Source of the DNA: UBA4312 sp040266995
Lineage (GTDB): Bacteria > Bacillota_I > Bacilli_A > Erysipelotrichales > Erysipelotrichaceae
Assembly (NCBI GenBank): GCA_040266995.1
Contig: JAWRHV010000023.1
Coordinates: 62,001 to 126,000 of the forward strand
DNA: 64,000 bases
Direction: 5' to 3'
In this document: piece by piece, positions 16,572 through 25,533 of the stretch
How positions within the stretch are numbered: the first letter of the stretch is position 1
Layout: each line of letters begins with the position of its first letter
Program-made: the position numbers and the translations under genes
Notes under the pieces: generated by a model
Seen by the model: only the letters and a program-made list of their open reading frames with translations
What the model was told of the DNA's origin: nothing
Databases searched by the model: none

Positions 16572-17261
16572 ATGAATATAGAAATTTATCAATGCATTGA
16601 AGGAGCTCGTCAGGCTAAAGGTGTCGTCGTCATCATCGATGTCTTCCGGGCTTACACATTAGAATGTGTTTTGTTTAGTAAAAACGCCAAAGAAATCCAT
16701 CCGGTCGGAAAACTGGAGCAGGCTTTCGCCCTTAAACAAGAGCATCCGGACTGGATCCTGTTTGGAGAAAGAAAAGGAGCTATGGTACAAGGCTGTGACT
16801 ATGGGAACTCCCCTTCCGCCATTGCCAAACTGGACTTTACCGATCGGATTTTGATCCATTCCACCAGCGCAGGAACACAGGGAATTGTCAATGCGGTTCA
16901 TGCCGATACCATACTAGTCGCATCTTTGGCCAATGCCAAAGCCACGGCTACCTGGATACGCCGGGAACAGCCGGAAACCGTTTCGCTGGTCGCTATGGGG
17001 GATGCCGGAATCCGTCCGACGGAAGAGGATGATCTGTGTGCACAGTATATACGTAGTTTATTATTAGAGGAATCCTTTCCGGTGGTGGAAAAGGCACAGG
17101 CCTTACGTCATGGCGCAGGGGCTAAATTCTTTGACCCCTCTACCCAGCATATTTTCCCGAGGGAAGATTTTGCGTATTGTATCGATGTAAACAAATATAA
17201 CTTCGCCATTTTGTATGATATGAAAAGGCACATCACGATTCCAAAAAAAATGTCGCTATAA
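16572..17261 (+). CDS. 2-Phosphosulfolactate phosphatase family protein (ComB-like)
   Basis: A 229-residue ComB-family protein. Family blocks seen are IIDVFRA near the start, GERKGAMVQGCDYGNSP (about 71-87) and HSTSAGTQG (about 99-107). ComB dephosphorylates 2-phosphosulfolactate in coenzyme M synthesis in methanogens. Many non-methanogens carry homologues whose substrate is untested, and no other coenzyme M gene is visible here. SD is AAAGGGATG. Last gene of the yigZ run, ended by a bidirectional hairpin. Confidence 0.8.
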   Translation: MNIEIYQCIEGARQAKGVVVIIDVFRAYTLECVLFSKNAKEIHPVGKLEQAFALKQEHPDWILFGERKGAMVQGCDYGNSPSAIAKLDFTDRILIHSTSAGTQGIVNAVHADTILVASLANAKATATWIRREQPETVSLVAMGDAGIRPTEEDDLCAQYIRSLLLEESFPVVEKAQALRHGAGAKFFDPSTQHIFPREDFAYCIDVNKYNFAILYDMKRHITIPKKMSL

Positions 17262-17270
17262 ACGACATTT
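17248..17270. terminator. Bidirectional terminator
   Basis: AAATGTCG pairs with CGACATTT, flanked by A- and T-runs, between the convergent ComB-like and SPFH genes. Confidence 0.8.
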
Positions 17271-18572
17271 TTATTTGTTTTCTACGATATCTCCGTCATC
17301 AAACGGATCGCCACATTCCGGACAGAATTTTGGCGGATTTTGCGGGTCATCCGGCTGCCAGCCACATTTGTCACAGCGGTACAAAGGCAGTCCGGCCGGT
17401 TTCGGTTTTCCACATTCTGTACAGAATCTTCCCTGGTTGATTGCGCCACAGCTGCATGTCCATCCCTGTACCGGCGCCGGTTTCGGGTTTCCGCACTGGG
17501 CACAGAAGTTTCCTGTGTTTTCCGCGCCGCAGGAGCAAGTCCATGTGTCTGCAGCAGATTGTGTCGACTGGGCTGTCTGGTAAAGGCCGGCTGCATTCAT
17601 GCCACCGGTCTGAGCAGCCATGTTCATTCCCATAAAACCGGTCATCGCTCCATTTGGATTCTTGGCAGCTTCCCGCATCGCATCTGCCTGCGCACCGGCT
17701 AACTGGGCTGCGGCCATATTCGGATCGCGGTTGATGGCTGCTTTCTGCAGCTGCTTGATCAGTTCTTGATCTTCCTCCGGTAACGTTATAGAATTGATTG
17801 CGATGGATACAACTTCCAATCCACGCAGTTGCGCCCACTTATTTGTCAAAGACTGGTTCATGGCCTGGCAAAGTTCATCTACATGCCCTGTCAGCTCATA
17901 TGGACGAATTTCCATGGCCGATAACTTGGCAAAGGAAGGCTGCAGTCCACTGATAAATTCCGACTTTAGCTGACGGTCGATTTCCGAACGCTCATAGGTA
18001 GAAGAGACATTTCCACATACGTTTGTATAGAAAAGCAGCGGATCTTTTAAACGATAAGAATACACCCCGTTGCAACGGACAGATACATCGATATCCAGTC
18101 CGATATTCTTGTCAACGATCCGGAAAGGCACCGGTGTCGGTGTACCGAATTTATTATCAACAATTTCCTTGGTATTAAAATAATAGACTCTTTGATCTTT
18201 GGCAGCCTGCCCACCATAGGCGAAGCGCTTTCCGATTTCGTCAAAGGTCTTACGGATTCCATCGCCTAAAGAGCCCGTAAATATGCTCGGCTCCAGATCT
18301 GTACGATAGGTGAACTGTCCGGGTTCAGCGCAGACCTCCACAATCTTCCCTTGTTCGACGATGATCATACATTGTCCGTCGGCTACCACAATACCGGAGC
18401 CGTCCGAAATCACATTGTCACTTCCTCTTGTGTTTGAAGAACGTCTGGACGTATGTTTTTGTCCTTTGGCCACCAATGTATCCACATCCAGGGCTTCACA
18501 TACAAAATACTCTTTCCATTGATCAGCTAATACACTGTTTACGGCACCAGCTGCTGCTCTTAATAATCCCAT
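17271..18572 (-). CDS. SPFH (band 7) protein with three C-terminal zinc ribbons
   Basis: A 433-residue protein related to Bacillus YdjI and often named virion-core-like. Residues about 1-280 are the SPFH domain. A low-complexity Ala/Met/Gly/Gln segment follows (about 290-340). Then come three zinc ribbons with paired CxxC or CxC knuckles (CSCGAENTGNFCAQCG, CSCGAINQGRFCTECG, CDKCGW...CPECG). YdjI has been linked to the phage-shock/membrane-stress network in Bacillus. A PH-domain protein gene follows on the same strand. Confidence 0.85.
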   Translation of the reverse strand: MGLLRAAAGAVNSVLADQWKEYFVCEALDVDTLVAKGQKHTSRRSSNTRGSDNVISDGSGIVVADGQCMIIVEQGKIVEVCAEPGQFTYRTDLEPSIFTGSLGDGIRKTFDEIGKRFAYGGQAAKDQRVYYFNTKEIVDNKFGTPTPVPFRIVDKNIGLDIDVSVRCNGVYSYRLKDPLLFYTNVCGNVSSTYERSEIDRQLKSEFISGLQPSFAKLSAMEIRPYELTGHVDELCQAMNQSLTNKWAQLRGLEVVSIAINSITLPEEDQELIKQLQKAAINRDPNMAAAQLAGAQADAMREAAKNPNGAMTGFMGMNMAAQTGGMNAAGLYQTAQSTQSAADTWTCSCGAENTGNFCAQCGNPKPAPVQGWTCSCGAINQGRFCTECGKPKPAGLPLYRCDKCGWQPDDPQNPPKFCPECGDPFDDGDIVENK

Positions 18573-18623
18573 ACTCTACTCCTTTTAATTGTTTTTCTTC
18601 ATTATACATCAATCAACAAAAAA

Positions 18624-18641
18624 AGAGAGAAGCATCTCTCT
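18624..18641 (-). terminator. Terminator of the PH-domain gene
   Basis: AGAGAGA pairs with TCTCTCT with a 4-base loop and a long T-run on the minus strand, overlapping the stop codon at 18640. Confidence 0.7.
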
Positions 18642-19050
18642 AAATTTGATCATCAAACCGATCGAAATCAAAATCCTCTGCCTCTTGATCCAACCCGTGA
18701 TGATCCAGATTCTCTCTTGTATATACGCGTTTCTTTTCTCGTTCTTTTTCAACAAACTGAGACAATTGTTCTTTCACCGCACGGCTTTTTTTCACATTCA
18801 CCAGTTTGAAATCCTGTAAGGATGAATCGCTGGAACAGATAGAAATGGTTCCCAAGCCAAAGATTCTCTGGATAAATCCCTGTGTCAAACCGATATCTTT
18901 GATACGGTACAGACGTACCTCATCTTCTTTGACAGACAAAAAGCCGGTTTTAATGAACAGACGATCTTCACTTAAACTATATACAGTAAATGTCCAAGGC
19001 AGCCCGCACCATAAACGCTTACGATCCTGCCATATAATATGATTTGCCAT
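18640..19050 (-). CDS. Bacterial PH-domain protein
   Basis: A 136-residue protein with a bacterial PH (bPH_2/YdbS-like) domain (TVYSLSEDRLFIKTGFLSVKEDEVRLYRIKDI, abbreviated). This is followed by GTISICSSDSS and a charged helical tail. There is no membrane segment. Such domains bind membranes or proteins. Its position 68 bases upstream of the SPFH gene on the same strand suggests they may work together, although a hairpin separates them. SD AGGGAGG. Confidence 0.75.
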   Translation of the reverse strand: MANHIIWQDRKRLWCGLPWTFTVYSLSEDRLFIKTGFLSVKEDEVRLYRIKDIGLTQGFIQRIFGLGTISICSSDSSLQDFKLVNVKKSRAVKEQLSQFVEKEREKKRVYTRENLDHHGLDQEAEDFDFDRFDDQI

Positions 19051-19097
19051 AGGAATGCCTCCCTTTCTCTAAAGATATGATACTTCGCTTTCAAGTT

Positions 19098-20504
19098 TTA
19101 TTCCAGTATTCTTTCCAACAGTCCGGTTGATTCCAAGAACAGAATAAACATCATGACCGGTGCGATATAACGGATCATAACCGTATACAGTTTTTTCCGT
19201 CCGAAGCGATGACCGCTTTTCTCCATTTCATCAATGATCCATTGTGGTTTGACGATCCAGCCGATCAGAATACAGGACAATAAAGAGATGACTGGCATCA
19301 TAAAGCTGTTGCTGATATAATCCATCACATCCAGAAGCTGCCCGATATTACCGGTCGGCAAAGGAATCTCCACATAAAACAGACTATATCCTAGGGCAAT
19401 CACAACCGAGGCCACGCAATAAAACACGGACAAGAAAACAGTCGTCTTCTTTCTTGATGTATGGAACAGTTCCATACAGTTGGCAACAATCGATTCCAGT
19501 ACCGAAATACAGGATGTCAATGCCGCAAAGGCCGCCATCAGGAAGAAAGCGGTACCGACGATCATTCCGATTGGCCCCATCGCATCAAACACCTTCGGTA
19601 ACGAGATAAACATCAAACTTGGACCACTTCCCATGCCCTCCATGCCGGAAAACACGTAAATGGATGGAATGATCATCATTCCGGCCAAAAAGGCCACAAG
19701 CGTATCAAAGACCTCGATTTGTCCAACGGCCTGGTTCAGATTCACATCGTCCTTGACATAGGAGCCATACGTAATCATGATGCCCATCGAAACGCTCAAA
19801 GAAAAGAACAACTGGCTCATCGCATCCAGCAGAACCTGCATAAACCGACTGAGTGTCAGACCTTCCAGATTGGGCGTCAGATAAAACTGCAGTCCCTGTA
19901 TGCCCGTACGCAGATGTCCCTGCCCATCGGTATGGGTCAGAGTCAAAGAATAGATCGCAATCGCCACGATCATTACCAGAAGAACAGGCATAACAATTTT
20001 CGAACATTTCTCAATGCCGCTTTCTACCCCGTTATAAACGATAAAAGCCGTCAGGAGCATAAAGAACAGAGAAAAAAACACAGGGGCCTGCGGCGATGTG
20101 ATAAATTGCGTGAAATAGCCATCCGAAGCCGCTAAATGACCTTGCCCGGTTATAAATACGATGAAATATTTTGTGATCCAGCCTCCGATTACAGCATAAT
20201 ACGTCATGATCAACACAGGGACAAAGAACGTCAGAATACCGAGAAAACGCCATTTTTTCCGCATTTGCTCATATGCGTAGATAGCGCTTTTTTTCGTTTT
20301 CCGTCCGATGGCGATATCCGATGTCAATAATGTAAAACCGAAAGTAAGGATCAAGATCAGATAGACAAGCAGGAATAAGCCCCCACCATCTTTGGCGGCC
20401 AAATAAGGAAACCGCCAGAGATTTCCTACACCGACTGCACTGCCGGCTGCAGCTAACACAAAACCGATTTGTCCGCTGAAACTGCTCCCGTTTTTTGTTT
20501 CCAT
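19098..20504 (-). CDS. Neurotransmitter:sodium symporter (NSS) family transporter
   Basis: A 468-residue, about 11-segment membrane protein. The first segment has the NSS signature AAAGSAVGVGNLWRFPYLAAKDGGG with the unwound Gly-rich turn that binds Na+ and substrate, as in LeuT and MhsT. It probably imports an amino acid with sodium; the substrate cannot be read from sequence. Single gene. Confidence 0.9.
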   Translation of the reverse strand: METKNGSSFSGQIGFVLAAAGSAVGVGNLWRFPYLAAKDGGGLFLLVYLILILTFGFTLLTSDIAIGRKTKKSAIYAYEQMRKKWRFLGILTFFVPVLIMTYYAVIGGWITKYFIVFITGQGHLAASDGYFTQFITSPQAPVFFSLFFMLLTAFIVYNGVESGIEKCSKIVMPVLLVMIVAIAIYSLTLTHTDGQGHLRTGIQGLQFYLTPNLEGLTLSRFMQVLLDAMSQLFFSLSVSMGIMITYGSYVKDDVNLNQAVGQIEVFDTLVAFLAGMMIIPSIYVFSGMEGMGSGPSLMFISLPKVFDAMGPIGMIVGTAFFLMAAFAALTSCISVLESIVANCMELFHTSRKKTTVFLSVFYCVASVVIALGYSLFYVEIPLPTGNIGQLLDVMDYISNSFMMPVISLLSCILIGWIVKPQWIIDEMEKSGHRFGRKKLYTVMIRYIAPVMMFILFLESTGLLERILE

Positions 20505-20523
20505 ATATTATCTCCTAAAAAAA

Positions 20524-20553
20524 TGGCAAAATATAAAACCTTATATTTTGCCA
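20524..20553 (-). terminator. Terminator of the clostripain-family gene
   Basis: A 13-bp perfect stem (TGGCAAAATATAA with TTATATTTTGCCA) followed by seven T on the minus strand. Confidence 0.85.
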
Positions 20554-20595
20554 ATGTACTTTGATTTTACCCGATATATACCTTGATTTCAATTT

Positions 20596-22923
20596 CTATT
20601 TCATAATGGCTTCCGAATAGTGTGTCTGATTATAGGTATCGGTAAAACGATATACGATCTTCACCTTACCCTTTCCAACATCAATATTCCGGATCTTCAT
20701 ATCCTTTGTAACGGTCAAAGGCTCATCCAGCAGATAGCTGTTTTCATATTCCCCATCGTATGTATAGTAATCACAGACAAATTCCAGGGTGTCTCCTTCC
20801 TCCAGCTGAGTCAATGATTTTGCCACCGTTTCGGTTTCACCGTCGATATAATCTGTCGTCGCCCCGGCAATTATACCATCCGGATTTTCATTGGTGAATA
20901 CTAGAATCAGATTGACACGCGTACCGTTTAAAAGAGCCGGTACATAGCCTGTAATCGTGTAATTGTCGCCATCTTCCTGGGTATCCGTATGATAATAGGC
21001 AACCACTCTTCCATTGATGGATAACCAGGTACGATCTGTCACCGCAATCAGATTACCCTCGTCATCAAAGTCGTAGTTGTTGTCTAGTCCCAGATCCACA
21101 TATCCGGTTCCATCATCATAATACAAGCTCTGATCGACGGTCTGCACCATTTCCCATTGCTCTTCCGTCAAGGATAATTTATACGTTCCATCCTCTTCCT
21201 TCCACGTTAACTGGGAATCGTCGATATGATGTTTATCGACAAAATCGGTAATCTCTTCATTGGTGATGGACCGTCCGGATAGGAAGTTCGTATTCGAGCT
21301 GTTCAGACCATTAACAGAACTGTAATTGCCCCCACCGAGGAACAGATTCAGCAGTTCCATCATCGCTTCGGAATCGGAATTCGAAGTGGACTGTTGACTT
21401 CCACCTAACAGATTCAACAAGTTCTGGGAAGAACCGGACTGCGAGGAGTAAGCTTGTCCGCCGGCTTCCACACTGGCAAATTCCTGAATACATTTCGCAT
21501 ATTCTTCGTCCATGCCAATTTTTGAATACGTATCCACAACCGTATCCACACTGGAAATGCGGTCATACGGGAAAAAGATGGATAATCCGTAGGAATTGGT
21601 CATGTTCGAGGAAGTTCGGTTGTATTTTACGGCCCCCTTGACCGCCTCCGAAAGTGCTTTTCCTTCTTCCGTATTCATTTTGTCAGCCAGATCCACCAGG
21701 TCGACCTGATCAATACGCTGGCTGGTCGCAAAGGTCCGGCACTGGTTTCGTGCCTGGGAGACCGTACTGTATTCCTTGGCCTTGATTTTTGTGGAAATCG
21801 ATTTAGCAAACGCATTTAACTTATCCGGTACGGTATTCTGCAATTCCGCCAGATCCACTAAAGCCAGGGTTGTTTTCTGTCCCGGACAACGCGATCCGCA
21901 TTTCGTTACAAAATCATCGCAGATCTGTTTTCCTATATCCAGTGTTTTCATCGATGTGTTGTTGGAAAGCTTTGTTAACCAGTCCGTATAATACCAACCG
22001 ATGCCCGGTTCAGTTTCTTCGGATCCAATCAGATAATCCGCATAATTTGCCAGCATACTGGCCGTTTCGACCGTTCCCATCAAACAGGCATCAAATCCAA
22101 TAAAGTCAAAGTTGACATTTGCGTTATCCAGAGCCTGATTGATTTCACTGAGATCCATGGAGCCGCTGGACCGGTACTTTTCATCATACCCAAATCCGCT
22201 GATCGAGCCGCCACCATGATCCCACAGGATCAGTTCATAACGATTCGCTTTATAATTCTTGGCACACCATTTGATAAAAGACGTCAACGTGGTTGGATCG
22301 GTCATGGATTTACGACCGTCATCGGCAACGACCCGTGCCATCTTACCATCCTTGATCTGATAGATCTGGTTCACGCTGGAGCTGACAACATTATTATTCC
22401 ATCGTGCGCATCCGCCGGTATATACCAGCAGGTTCACATTATCGCCAATCGTCGCCGCCAGCATTTCCTGCAGATCGCTGGTTGCCATGCGGCTTCGGGA
22501 TTCCAGATCGGTACCGCACATATATACCATGATCGTGACTGTATCCTGGCCATCTCCCATCAGTTTGGTGCGCTTTGCCCGCGATCCCTTGGCAACCGTG
22601 GTATCCAGTTTCGCGACATTGGAATCTGTCCACTGGCCATAGGTATTCGATGTCTGGTATGAATACTGTGACTGGCCAGAACCGCCACCAGTGGAAGGGG
22701 CCCCGCCAAACAAGCTGGAAAGACTGACGCCGCCCCCCATCAGCAGCATCAACAAGATGACCAGAATGCCTCCAAAACCTCCACGCGTTCCGGATCGTTT
22801 CGGGCCGGATCCTCCCGGACCGACCGGTCCGCTGTTCAAGCCGGATCCACGTCGATGCACATTTCCTTGCACGCTATGATCTACATGTGTTTCTCTTCTT
22901 CGTGGTCTTCTCTTATTATCCAT
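20596..22923 (-). CDS. Membrane-anchored clostripain-family (C11) cysteine peptidase
   Basis: A 775-residue protein. Residues 1-50 are Arg/Gly/Pro-rich and likely cytosolic. One membrane segment lies at about 51-70 (GGILVILLMLLMGGG). The C11 catalytic domain follows, with the His in LWDHGGG (about 235) and the nucleophilic Cys in GFDACLMG (about 278). A Ser/Gly/Gln-rich linker lies at about 470-540 and an acidic beta-rich C-terminal domain reaches to 775. C11 enzymes cut after Arg or Lys. The start is supported by GAGGAC. It is divergent from the GTPase-nuclease fusion. Confidence 0.88.
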   Translation of the reverse strand: MDNKRRPRRRETHVDHSVQGNVHRRGSGLNSGPVGPGGSGPKRSGTRGGFGGILVILLMLLMGGGVSLSSLFGGAPSTGGGSGQSQYSYQTSNTYGQWTDSNVAKLDTTVAKGSRAKRTKLMGDGQDTVTIMVYMCGTDLESRSRMATSDLQEMLAATIGDNVNLLVYTGGCARWNNNVVSSSVNQIYQIKDGKMARVVADDGRKSMTDPTTLTSFIKWCAKNYKANRYELILWDHGGGSISGFGYDEKYRSSGSMDLSEINQALDNANVNFDFIGFDACLMGTVETASMLANYADYLIGSEETEPGIGWYYTDWLTKLSNNTSMKTLDIGKQICDDFVTKCGSRCPGQKTTLALVDLAELQNTVPDKLNAFAKSISTKIKAKEYSTVSQARNQCRTFATSQRIDQVDLVDLADKMNTEEGKALSEAVKGAVKYNRTSSNMTNSYGLSIFFPYDRISSVDTVVDTYSKIGMDEEYAKCIQEFASVEAGGQAYSSQSGSSQNLLNLLGGSQQSTSNSDSEAMMELLNLFLGGGNYSSVNGLNSSNTNFLSGRSITNEEITDFVDKHHIDDSQLTWKEEDGTYKLSLTEEQWEMVQTVDQSLYYDDGTGYVDLGLDNNYDFDDEGNLIAVTDRTWLSINGRVVAYYHTDTQEDGDNYTITGYVPALLNGTRVNLILVFTNENPDGIIAGATTDYIDGETETVAKSLTQLEEGDTLEFVCDYYTYDGEYENSYLLDEPLTVTKDMKIRNIDVGKGKVKIVYRFTDTYNQTHYSEAIMK

Positions 22924-23007
22924 AACTCTGTCCTCACTCTATTTGTTCTTTTCATCTATTCTAACATATTTTGCGTTGGCCGTAACTTTTATGATACCCT
23001 TAATAAC

Positions 23008-25521
23008 ATGAAAAGAATCGTTACCGGAATACTAGCCCATGTCGATGCTGGAAAAACCACATGCATCGAAAGTATGTTATACAATGCCGGCAAGCTTCGA
23101 ATGATGGGAAGAGTCGATCACAAGGATGCTTATCTGGACTATGACAGCCAGGAACGGGATCGGGGCATCACCATTTACTCAAAGGAAGCCAATTATACTT
23201 GGAAAGATGCGGAAATCTATCTAATCGATACCCCGGGCCACGTAGACTTTTCCAGTGAGATGGAACGAAGTCTGCAGATCCTGGATCTGGCCATCTTGTT
23301 GATCAACGGGATGGACGGGGTACAAAGCTATACGGAAACCATCTGGAAATGTCTGCAGCACTATCATGTGCCTACGTTGATCTTCATCAATAAAATGGAT
23401 ATTACCTACATGGAAAAAGAACAGCTGCTCCATGACCTGCAGACAAAATGCTCATCCAATTGTATTGCGTTCAATCAGACAGATACGATGGAACAGCTTG
23501 CGTTGGTCAATGAGCCCATGTTAAACCAGTTTATGGAAACAGGTGACATTTCCTTGTCGATGATCCAGGAAGCCGTCCTGAAACGTGAATGTTTTCCTTG
23601 TTTCTTCGGCTCCGCTTTAAAAAATAACGGGATCACCGACTTGATGGATGCTATTGTGACCTGTTCCTTCCAAAGAGAATACCCGAAAGAATTTGCGGCC
23701 AGAGCCTATAAGATCTCCACCGATGCCCAGGGTAACCGTCTGACCCATATGAAGATCACCGGTGGCAGCCTGGCAGCCAAACAGAAGATCAACGATGAAG
23801 AAAAGGTCGATCAGATCTGGATCTATAACGGGCCGGATCGGCAGGCTGTTCAACAAGTGCAGGCAGGCATGGTCTGTGCGGTAAAAGGGTTGCATTCCAT
23901 CCAGGCCGGACAGCCGTTAGGCGCGGAAACAGACACCACAAAACCGGTTTTAAGTGCGTGTTTGCGTTACCAGCTTTTGCTTCCGGAAGGCGTCGATGCT
24001 CTGGAGATGATGCAAACCTGCCGCCAGCTGGCGGCCGAGGATCCACAGCTGCAAATTGAATTTGACGAGCAAAGTAAAAAGATCCACATTCAGCTGATGG
24101 GTGCCATTCAGATGGAAGTCCTTCAGAATCAGATTTATCAACGCTCCAAAGTACACGTTGGTTTTCAAAGCGGACAGGTCCTTTATCGAGAAACGATTGC
24201 CAAGCCTGTACTCGGTATCGGTCATTTTGAACCCTTGCGTCATTATGCCGAGGTTCTTCTTCAGCTGGAACCTTTACCTGCGGGAAGCGGCCTTGTCTTT
24301 GAAAGCCAATGCTCCCAGGACCAGCTGGCGTTAAACTGGCAGCGCTTGATCCTGACCCATCTTCAAGAACGCACCCATAAGGGTGTATTGACCGGATCTC
24401 CGATTACGGATATGAAGATCACTCTATTGGCGGGGATAGCCCATGTGAAGCATACCGAAGGGGGCGACTTTCGTCAGGCCACCTACCGGGCAGTCCGCCA
24501 AGGCTTAAAAAAAGCCGAAAGTGTATTATTGGAACCGTATTATGCCTTTACGATCCAGGTTCCCCAGGACAGCCTGAGCCGCACGTTATACGATCTGGAT
24601 TGCCGGCATGCCACCGTCCAGATCGAGCAACAGGATCGCGATTATGTCGAAATTACCGGAAAAGGTCCGGTCCGACGGATGGCGAATTATCAAAAGGAAT
24701 TGATTTCCTTTACCCGGGGACTGGGTAAGTACAGCTGTACTGTCGACGGTTACTTTCCTTGTGCCGATCAAGACGAAATCGTCCGTCAGATCGGTTATGA
24801 CAGTGAACATGACCTTCGCAATCCAACGGGTTCGGTCTTTTGTTCCCATGGTTCGCGTTTCTATGTTCCCTATGATCAGGTAGAGGACTATATGCATATC
24901 CAATGGAAGCAGCCGAAAGCGCCTTCCTCTTTGTCCAGCCGGAAATATACGATCCAGGAGGAAGAGATGAAGCGCATCTTCCAGAATGCCGGCGGCAGAA
25001 ACCGCAACGAAAAAAAAGTGACACCGAAGCCAAAAAAGAAAATCGATATGGAGCCCCAATCGGTACAGATCCAGGCGCCAAAGCCAAACTGTTTGATCGT
25101 TGACGGTTACAATATGCTCTATTCCTGGACTTCCTTCCAAGAATCGGTACGAACCAGTTTCAGCTCCGCCCGCGATCAGCTGATCGATATGATCATCAAC
25201 TATCAAGGATATAGAGGGTATGTTCTATACCTTGTCTTTGATGCTTACCGTGTTAAGGACAATGCCGGAAAAACGTATCGCAGAGGCAACACAAATATCA
25301 TTTACACCAAAACCAATCAGACAGCCGATGACTATATTGAACGTCTTGTGCATGATCTGAAAAAGAAGTATCGGTTGATTGTCGCTACCAGTGACGGTCT
25401 GATCCAGAATGCTGTGTTAGCCAACGGCGGGCAAAGAATGTCCAGCCGGGAACTGGAAAATGCCGTCCGCAATGTAAATACACTGGCTCTATCCCACGGA
25501 AAAAAAGGTGGTTCGTTTTAA
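23008..25521 (+). CDS. TetM/EF-G-like ribosomal GTPase fused to a YacP/Rae1-type NYN nuclease
   Basis: An 837-residue protein. The N-terminal part (about 1-640) is a translation-factor GTPase of the Tet ribosomal-protection branch, with AHVDAGKTT (P-loop), RGITI (switch I), DTPGH and NKMD, then EF-G-like domains to about 640. A Lys/Glu-rich linker (about 650-690) leads to a YacP-type NYN domain (about 693-830) with IVDGYNML, VFDAYRVK, YTKTNQTADDYIE and ATSDGLIQ. B. subtilis YacP is Rae1, which cuts mRNA in the ribosomal A site. The start was moved inward to the ATG preceding KRIVTGILAHVDAGK. TATGAT lies 12 bases before it and no SD is present. This is probably not a classic tetracycline-resistance gene. 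Confidence 0.88.
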   Translation: MKRIVTGILAHVDAGKTTCIESMLYNAGKLRMMGRVDHKDAYLDYDSQERDRGITIYSKEANYTWKDAEIYLIDTPGHVDFSSEMERSLQILDLAILLINGMDGVQSYTETIWKCLQHYHVPTLIFINKMDITYMEKEQLLHDLQTKCSSNCIAFNQTDTMEQLALVNEPMLNQFMETGDISLSMIQEAVLKRECFPCFFGSALKNNGITDLMDAIVTCSFQREYPKEFAARAYKISTDAQGNRLTHMKITGGSLAAKQKINDEEKVDQIWIYNGPDRQAVQQVQAGMVCAVKGLHSIQAGQPLGAETDTTKPVLSACLRYQLLLPEGVDALEMMQTCRQLAAEDPQLQIEFDEQSKKIHIQLMGAIQMEVLQNQIYQRSKVHVGFQSGQVLYRETIAKPVLGIGHFEPLRHYAEVLLQLEPLPAGSGLVFESQCSQDQLALNWQRLILTHLQERTHKGVLTGSPITDMKITLLAGIAHVKHTEGGDFRQATYRAVRQGLKKAESVLLEPYYAFTIQVPQDSLSRTLYDLDCRHATVQIEQQDRDYVEITGKGPVRRMANYQKELISFTRGLGKYSCTVDGYFPCADQDEIVRQIGYDSEHDLRNPTGSVFCSHGSRFYVPYDQVEDYMHIQWKQPKAPSSLSSRKYTIQEEEMKRIFQNAGGRNRNEKKVTPKPKKKIDMEPQSVQIQAPKPNCLIVDGYNMLYSWTSFQESVRTSFSSARDQLIDMIINYQGYRGYVLYLVFDAYRVKDNAGKTYRRGNTNIIYTKTNQTADDYIERLVHDLKKKYRLIVATSDGLIQNAVLANGGQRMSSRELENAVRNVNTLALSHGKKGGSF

Positions 25522-25533
25522 ACGAATCACCTT
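25505..25533. terminator. Bidirectional terminator
   Basis: AAGGTG-G-TTCGTTT pairs with AAACGAA-T-CACCTT between convergent genes, with A- and T-runs on the two sides. Confidence 0.8.

Noticed and set aside
22855..23007. A 51-codon upstream extension of the GTPase fusion
   Set aside because: It would overlap the divergent protease gene, has no similarity to translation factors, and the family's normal start is the later ATG at 23008.
23008..25521. Calling this gene tet(M)-type tetracycline resistance
   Set aside because: The C-terminal Rae1-like nuclease domain and the divergent domain IV do not fit a simple resistance protein.
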